Program-made: the position numbers and the translations under genes
Shown here: positions 24,016-27,852 of the stretch, piece after piece
How positions within the stretch are numbered: position 1 is the stretch's first letter
Layout of the letters: every line of letters begins with the position of its first letter
NCBI GenBank assembly: GCA_937915925.1
Contig: CALGGM010000135.1
Location: 1-27,852, forward strand
Source: an uncultured Clostridia bacterium
GTDB taxonomy: Bacteria > Bacillota > Clostridia > Christensenellales > CAG-138
Direction: 5' to 3'
DNA length: 27,852 bases
The notes under the pieces: model-generated
The model's database searches: none
What the model saw: the letters and a program-made list of their open reading frames with translations, nothing else
Told to the model about the DNA's origin: nothing

Positions 24016-24919
24016 AGATCTGATCATACACGGCATGCTCGCCGACCGTGCATTGCGCTTTGCGGCGATCGACGGTACCGAGCTTGTACGGGAAGCACAG
24101 CATACACATCATCTTTCGCGCGTCGCAACGGCTGCGCTCGGGCGTCAGCTTCTGATGACGTCGATGATTTCGTCGCTGCAGAAGAACGAAACCGACACGG
24201 TCACCACGGTCATCGCGGGGAACGGTCCGTCCGGCAACCTCGTATGCGTCGGCAGAAACGGCGGCACGGTCAAGGGCTACGCGACCGAGCCGGACGTGGA
24301 GCTCCCGCTGCGCGCGGACGGAAAGCTTGACGTGCGCGGCTATGTCGGAACAAGCGGCAAGCTTACGATGATCCGCGACCTCGGAATGAAGGAGCCGTAC
24401 GTCGGCATGTGCAACCTGATCTCCGGCGAGATCGCCGAAGACTTTGCGCAGTATTTCACCGCGAGCGAGCAGCAGCCTTCGATCGTCTATCTCGGCGTAC
24501 ACGAAAACGCCGCGGACGGCTTTGTGACGGGCGCGGGCGGGCTTCTCATACAAACCATGCCGAACTGTCCGGACGAGGCGATCGAGCGCGTAATGGCGAT
24601 CGCGGACCGCATTCCGAAGCTCGGCACGCGGCTTGCGGACGGGGAATCTCTCGAAGCGATCCTGAATGATATTTTTCGGGATCTTGACGCGGAGTTTACG
24701 AACCGTTCGCATCCGGCGTTCCTTTGCGACTGCTCGCGCGAACGGCTCGAACGGGCGTTGATCTCGATCGGCGCGAAGGAATTGAAGGAACTGATTGAGC
24801 AGGACGGCAAGGCGGAGCTGACCTGTCAGTTCTGCCGAAAGGCATATCAGTTTGACAAAGCGGCATTGGAAGCGCTTCTTTCGGAAGCGACCGACAACGG
24901 AGGAACGGATGAAGAATGA
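24008..24919 (+). CDS. hslO: Redox-regulated chaperone Hsp33
   Basis: 303 residues from the ATG at 24008, preceded by AAGGAG. The N-terminal substrate-binding domain has HHLSRVATAALGRQLLMTSM and GYVGTSGKLTMIRDLGMKEPY; the C-terminal redox switch has all four zinc cysteines, C240-x-C242 and C273-x2-C276. Oxidation releases zinc and activates holdase activity, protecting proteins from oxidative unfolding; this fits an anaerobe that meets oxygen. It overlaps its neighbours by 8 and 11 bases. Confidence 0.96.
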   Translation: MHKDLIIHGMLADRALRFAAIDGTELVREAQHTHHLSRVATAALGRQLLMTSMISSLQKNETDTVTTVIAGNGPSGNLVCVGRNGGTVKGYATEPDVELPLRADGKLDVRGYVGTSGKLTMIRDLGMKEPYVGMCNLISGEIAEDFAQYFTASEQQPSIVYLGVHENAADGFVTGAGGLLIQTMPNCPDEAIERVMAIADRIPKLGTRLADGESLEAILNDIFRDLDAEFTNRSHPAFLCDCSRERLERALISIGAKELKELIEQDGKAELTCQFCRKAYQFDKAALEALLSEATDNGGTDEE

Positions 24920-26663
24920 TCGTGAAACGGGCGTGATCGTCCCGTTTCAGCAGAACGCGGAATTCTATTATCAGCGCGGAAACAGGTACTTATCGGAGAC
25001 GGAGGATCTCGTCAAGGCCGAGCAGTACCTTAGAAAAGCGTACGAAATGGATCCGCAGCGCGAAGAATACATCCTTGCCTTTGCGGAGACGCTGCACCGC
25101 ATGCACCGCTTTGAAGAAAGCCTCAGCGTTCTTCTGACCTCGCTCACCGAGGAGAATCAGAACTCTCCGGAGATCCTGTTCGGGATCGCGTCCGATTTTG
25201 TCGGGCTTGAAGAATTCCGCGCCGCGGAGCAATGCCTGAAGCTCTGCATCGATCACGATCCGAACGGTCCGTACACGGATCGCGCGCTCGATCTTTTGGA
25301 GCTGATCGAAGACGAGCCGGAACTCGAGACGCAGATCGGGCTGATGGGGCTTGAGGACATTGCACTGCTCGACACGATCCACCGCGCAAAGGCGCTGCAC
25401 ATCTCATGTACCGACGATTCCGGGCTGCAGATGTTGCTGTCCGTTTCCGACAAATATCCAGACAGTGAGATGCTCGACATGGAGATCGCCATGATGCAGT
25501 TTTCGCTGCGCGAATACGACGAGGCGAAAAAGCGGTTGTTCAACCTCTTCAAGCGCAACAGCAAGAGTGTGCGCGGAAACGCCTTGATGACGCTCATTTA
25601 CCATGTGCAGAAGCAGGAACGGCAGGCGCTGGAGCAAAGCAAAAGCATTCTGATCGACGAGGAATGCTCGCCCGAGGAGCTCGGGTACGCCGCGCCGATC
25701 CTGATCGAGATCGGCGAGACCGAACGCGCGCAGCGCGCGCTGGAGCTTTTGCGCGATTCGCTGCCGTACGACGTCGAGATGCTGCATCAGCTGGCATTCT
25801 GCTATTATGTGCACGGCAGAAAGCGCGAGGCGGAGGCGATCTACGACGATCTCGTCGCGCGCGACGAAAGCGACACCGTTGCCGCGTACTATAAAAAGCA
25901 TATCCGCGAGGATTCCGAAGCCGAGTTCAAGCGCAGCTGGACGATCAATTACGACGTTCCGGTGCACGAAGCCGTTGCGCGGCAGCGCCGCATCCGCGAC
26001 GTCGCGACCGCAGGCGTCGAGGCGATTAAAAAGACGTGGGAGAACGACCGCGAATTCCGTTCGATCCTGAAATGGGCGCTGTACAGTCCCATGTCGCCGT
26101 CGATTCGCGGCACGGCAAAGATGATCTCGGTCATTCAGCTTCCGGAAACGGAGCGTCTGCTTCGCGCGTTTTTGATCCGGTTCGATCAGACCGACGAGGA
26201 CAAACAGTTCGTATTCGGCGTGCTGCTCGGCATGGAGGCGCATCCGCCGTACTCGCTCTATTATCAGGGCGAATGGCAGTACGGCGTCGCAAAGCCGGTG
26301 CAAATTCCACAAAACCTTCCGGTCAGCTACGAGAGCGTCCTCGATCTGATCACGTCGTTCCGTGAGCTTCTTCACGAGGATCTGCGCTACCGTAACCTCA
26401 ATGTGCCGGAACAGCTTTCCGACGTTTCCGTCCGGATCTTCTTTTTCTACCTTGCGTGCTTCCGCGATCGGAAGCTTCCGCACATCACACGGCAGCAGGA
26501 GGAGGCGTTCGCCGCCGCGTTCGTGCTGATGGGGCTCGGCGCGCTCAATGAAACGTCGATCAAGCCGGACGTCCTCATGGAAACCTACAACGTCTCGGAG
26601 CGGCGGCTTTCGAACGCGCTTCGCAAGATCTTCATGACGATGCATTCGGAAAAGGAGTCCTGA
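24909..26663 (+). CDS. TPR-repeat protein with a possible helix-turn-helix C-terminus
   Basis: 584 residues from the ATG at 24909, which has GGAGGA at 24899-24904; the open frame extends upstream only inside hslO. No signal peptide or membrane segment is seen. The N-terminal part has TPR-like helical pairs (FYYQRGNRYLSETEDLVKAE, YLRKAYEMDPQREEY, then LFGIASDFVGLEEFRAAEQC), with more degenerate pairs to about residue 330. The centre is not recognised. The last 45 residues (AAFVLMGLGALNETSIKPDV, then YNVSERRLSNALRK) resemble the end of a cyclin-like/TFIIB repeat or another helix-turn-helix. I do not know its function. It lies between hslO and an RNA methyltransferase and ends one base before the latter. 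Confidence 0.72.
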   Translation: MKNDRETGVIVPFQQNAEFYYQRGNRYLSETEDLVKAEQYLRKAYEMDPQREEYILAFAETLHRMHRFEESLSVLLTSLTEENQNSPEILFGIASDFVGLEEFRAAEQCLKLCIDHDPNGPYTDRALDLLELIEDEPELETQIGLMGLEDIALLDTIHRAKALHISCTDDSGLQMLLSVSDKYPDSEMLDMEIAMMQFSLREYDEAKKRLFNLFKRNSKSVRGNALMTLIYHVQKQERQALEQSKSILIDEECSPEELGYAAPILIEIGETERAQRALELLRDSLPYDVEMLHQLAFCYYVHGRKREAEAIYDDLVARDESDTVAAYYKKHIREDSEAEFKRSWTINYDVPVHEAVARQRRIRDVATAGVEAIKKTWENDREFRSILKWALYSPMSPSIRGTAKMISVIQLPETERLLRAFLIRFDQTDEDKQFVFGVLLGMEAHPPYSLYYQGEWQYGVAKPVQIPQNLPVSYESVLDLITSFRELLHEDLRYRNLNVPEQLSDVSVRIFFFYLACFRDRKLPHITRQQEEAFAAAFVLMGLGALNETSIKPDVLMETYNVSERRLSNALRKIFMTMHSEKES

Positions 26664-26664
26664 C

Positions 26665-27780
26665 ATGGAGTTTATCGCTACATCCAAGATCGGTCTCGAA
26701 TCGACCGTCGCGTTTCAGCTGCACAAGCTCGGCATCCTCGACACCGAAACGCTCGACGCCCGCGTGAAGTTCAGCGGCGGGTATGAAGAAATGGCAAAGG
26801 CGCTTCTGTGGCTTCGGACTGCGGAACGGCTGTTGATGCCGGTCGGAACGTTTAAAGCAGACACCTTTGATTCGCTGTTCGAGCAGACGAAGGCGCTTCC
26901 GTGGAACCGGTATCTCCATCCGCAGACGAAGATCCACGTCAACGGCAAGAGCGCGAAAAGTACGCTGTTCTCGGTTTCGGACTGCCAAAGCATCGTGAAA
27001 AAGGCGATCGTCGAATCCTTGAAGGCGTCGTATCGCGTGACCTCCGTGCCGGAGACGGAGGAGGAGGTCATCGTCGAGGTCGGGATCTTGCGCGACGAGG
27101 TGACGCTTGCGCTCGACTGCTGCGGCGCGGGACTGTCACGAAGGGGATATCGCACCTATAACGTGCCCGCTCCGCTTTCGGAAACCCTCGGCGCCGGGCT
27201 CATTTTGCTCTCGCGCTTTTTCCCGGACACGCCCTTGATCGACCCGATGTGCGGCTCCGGCACGATCCCGATCGAAGCCGCCATGATCGCGAACAATATC
27301 GCGCCGTCGCAAAACCGTTCCTTTGCCGCTGAGCAATGGCGCTTTATCGATCCCGCCGTGTTCAAGCGGGCGAGAGAGGAAGCGCAGGACGTTCGGAAAA
27401 ACGACAAGCTTTGCATTCTGGGAAGCGACATCGATCCGCATTGCATCGATCTTTGCAAAAAGCACGCGAAGAAAGCGGGCGTGATGCTCGACTGGAAGGT
27501 GCGTCCCGTAAAGGAGCTGTCGACCGAATGGCACAACGGCGTGCTGATCTGCAACCCGCCCTACGGCGAACGGCTGTCCGACGAGAAATCCGTCAAAGCG
27601 CTGTACCGTGAAATGCACGGCGTGTTCGAACGGATCCCGGATTGGCAGATCAACGTCATCACCTCTAACCGCGATTTCGAAAAGCTCTACGGCGAACCCG
27701 CAAACAAACGCAGAAAGCTTTCGAACGGCGGCATGGTCTGTACGGTATATCAGTATTACGCAAAACATAAATTTGAATGA
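26665..27780 (+). CDS. THUMP-domain RNA methyltransferase (RlmL/YpsC-like)
   Basis: 371 residues. A THUMP RNA-binding region (about 40-160) precedes a Rossmann-fold methyltransferase domain with motif I DPMCGSGTIPIEAA from Asp193 and the catalytic NPPYGERL from Asn297. The NPPY motif points to base N-methylation; the closest described relatives are the N-terminal half of RlmL (23S rRNA m2G2445) and Bacillus YpsC. The exact target is not assigned. A GGAG ribosome site is present (GGAAAAGGAG before the ATG). It is the last gene of the operon, and its stop codon lies in the stem of the following hairpin. Confidence 0.88.
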   Translation: MEFIATSKIGLESTVAFQLHKLGILDTETLDARVKFSGGYEEMAKALLWLRTAERLLMPVGTFKADTFDSLFEQTKALPWNRYLHPQTKIHVNGKSAKSTLFSVSDCQSIVKKAIVESLKASYRVTSVPETEEEVIVEVGILRDEVTLALDCCGAGLSRRGYRTYNVPAPLSETLGAGLILLSRFFPDTPLIDPMCGSGTIPIEAAMIANNIAPSQNRSFAAEQWRFIDPAVFKRAREEAQDVRKNDKLCILGSDIDPHCIDLCKKHAKKAGVMLDWKVRPVKELSTEWHNGVLICNPPYGERLSDEKSVKALYREMHGVFERIPDWQINVITSNRDFEKLYGEPANKRRKLSNGGMVCTVYQYYAKHKFE

Positions 27781-27803
27781 GACGCCGAATAATCGGCGTC
27801 TCA
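27778..27803. terminator. Hairpin at the end of the murB operon, fused to the repeat
   Basis: A perfect 11-base stem (TGAGACGCCGA with TCGGCGTCTCA) and an ATAA loop. It begins at the stop codon of the RNA methyltransferase gene and its last four bases are also the first bases of the 53-base repeat. It has no T-run of its own; the next structure is the repeat hairpin. It probably ends the operon transcript together with the repeat. Confidence 0.6.
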
Positions 27804-27852
27804 GCGTGTCAAAAAACCTTTTGACACGCTGAGCAGGCTGTTGATAAGGGTG
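27800..27852. repeat. Terminal inverted copy of the 53-base repeat (right arm)
   Basis: This is the reverse complement of 55-107 with two mismatches and reaches the last base of the window. It contains a perfect hairpin, CTCAGCGTGTCAAAA pairing with TTTTGACACGCTGAG, followed by CAGGCTGTTGATAAGGGTG. As at the other end, it lies downstream of the outermost gene and in the same orientation relative to that gene's direction. Confidence 0.88.

Noticed and set aside
25404..26687. 427-codon minus-strand frame opposite the TPR gene
   Set aside because: It is complementary to the TPR gene, whose ribosome site and overlaps fit the operon; the minus-strand translation shows no domain.
55..27852. A 27.8 kb composite transposon bounded by inverted repeats
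   Set aside because: There is no transposase or integrase, the genes are core chromosomal blocks, and the repeats are placed as 3' end structures of genes.

Overview
The window is GC-rich by eye and reads as chromosomal core DNA of an endospore-forming Firmicute, most likely a high-GC clostridium. The evidence is the spoIIAA-spoIIAB-sigF operon, the sporulation pair yqfC-yqfD, and the typical Gram-positive gene blocks phoH-ybeY-cdd-era-yqzL-recO and murB-rapZ-whiA. A dockerin-bearing secreted protein and a pyruvate phosphate dikinase also fit an anaerobic clostridium. No tRNA, rRNA, CRISPR array, insertion sequence or phage gene was seen. Family calls rest on reading the translations, not on database searches.

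Layout. 1-134: a repeat arm and a hairpin. 145-3076 (-): a decayed leucine-rich-repeat surface protein gene with one nonsense codon and three frameshifts. 3077-3257: divergent promoters. 3258-5141 (+): a secreted dockerin plus CpdB/UshA-like protein whose metal-binding motifs are mostly lost, closed by a terminator. 5208-10229 (+): tightly packed yqfC-yqfD-phoH-ybeY-cdd-era-yqzL-recO (sporulation, RNA processing, nucleoside salvage, ribosome assembly, DNA repair); the small gene yqzL is only 40 codons long. 10253-12959 (+): an interlocked terminator and promoter, then ppdK. 13027-14526 (-): a six-helix membrane protein with a PstS-like extracellular domain. 14668-17976 (+): a PDZ/radical-SAM (DUF512) protein, der and plsY. 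17973-19412 (-): sigF, spoIIAB and spoIIAA, converging on plsY with a 4-base overlap. 19529-20500 (+): a short secreted substrate-binding-like protein with no transporter next to it. 20540-27780 (+): murB, rapZ, whiA, a methyltransferase, hslO, a TPR protein and a THUMP-domain RNA methyltransferase, mostly overlapping by a few bases.

The two ends of the window carry the same 53-base sequence in opposite orientation. Each copy lies just downstream of the outermost gene and is fused to a gene-specific hairpin. The simplest reading is a dispersed intergenic repeat at which the assembly broke, so the window is probably a whole contig.

I found no clear new multi-gene system. The more unusual items are the apparently inactivated dockerin phosphoesterase, the membrane-anchored PstS-like protein without Pst partners, the TPR protein with a possible TFIIB-like C-terminus, the orphan binding protein divergent from spoIIA, candidate leaderless starts, and regulatory signals that overlap coding sequence or each other.
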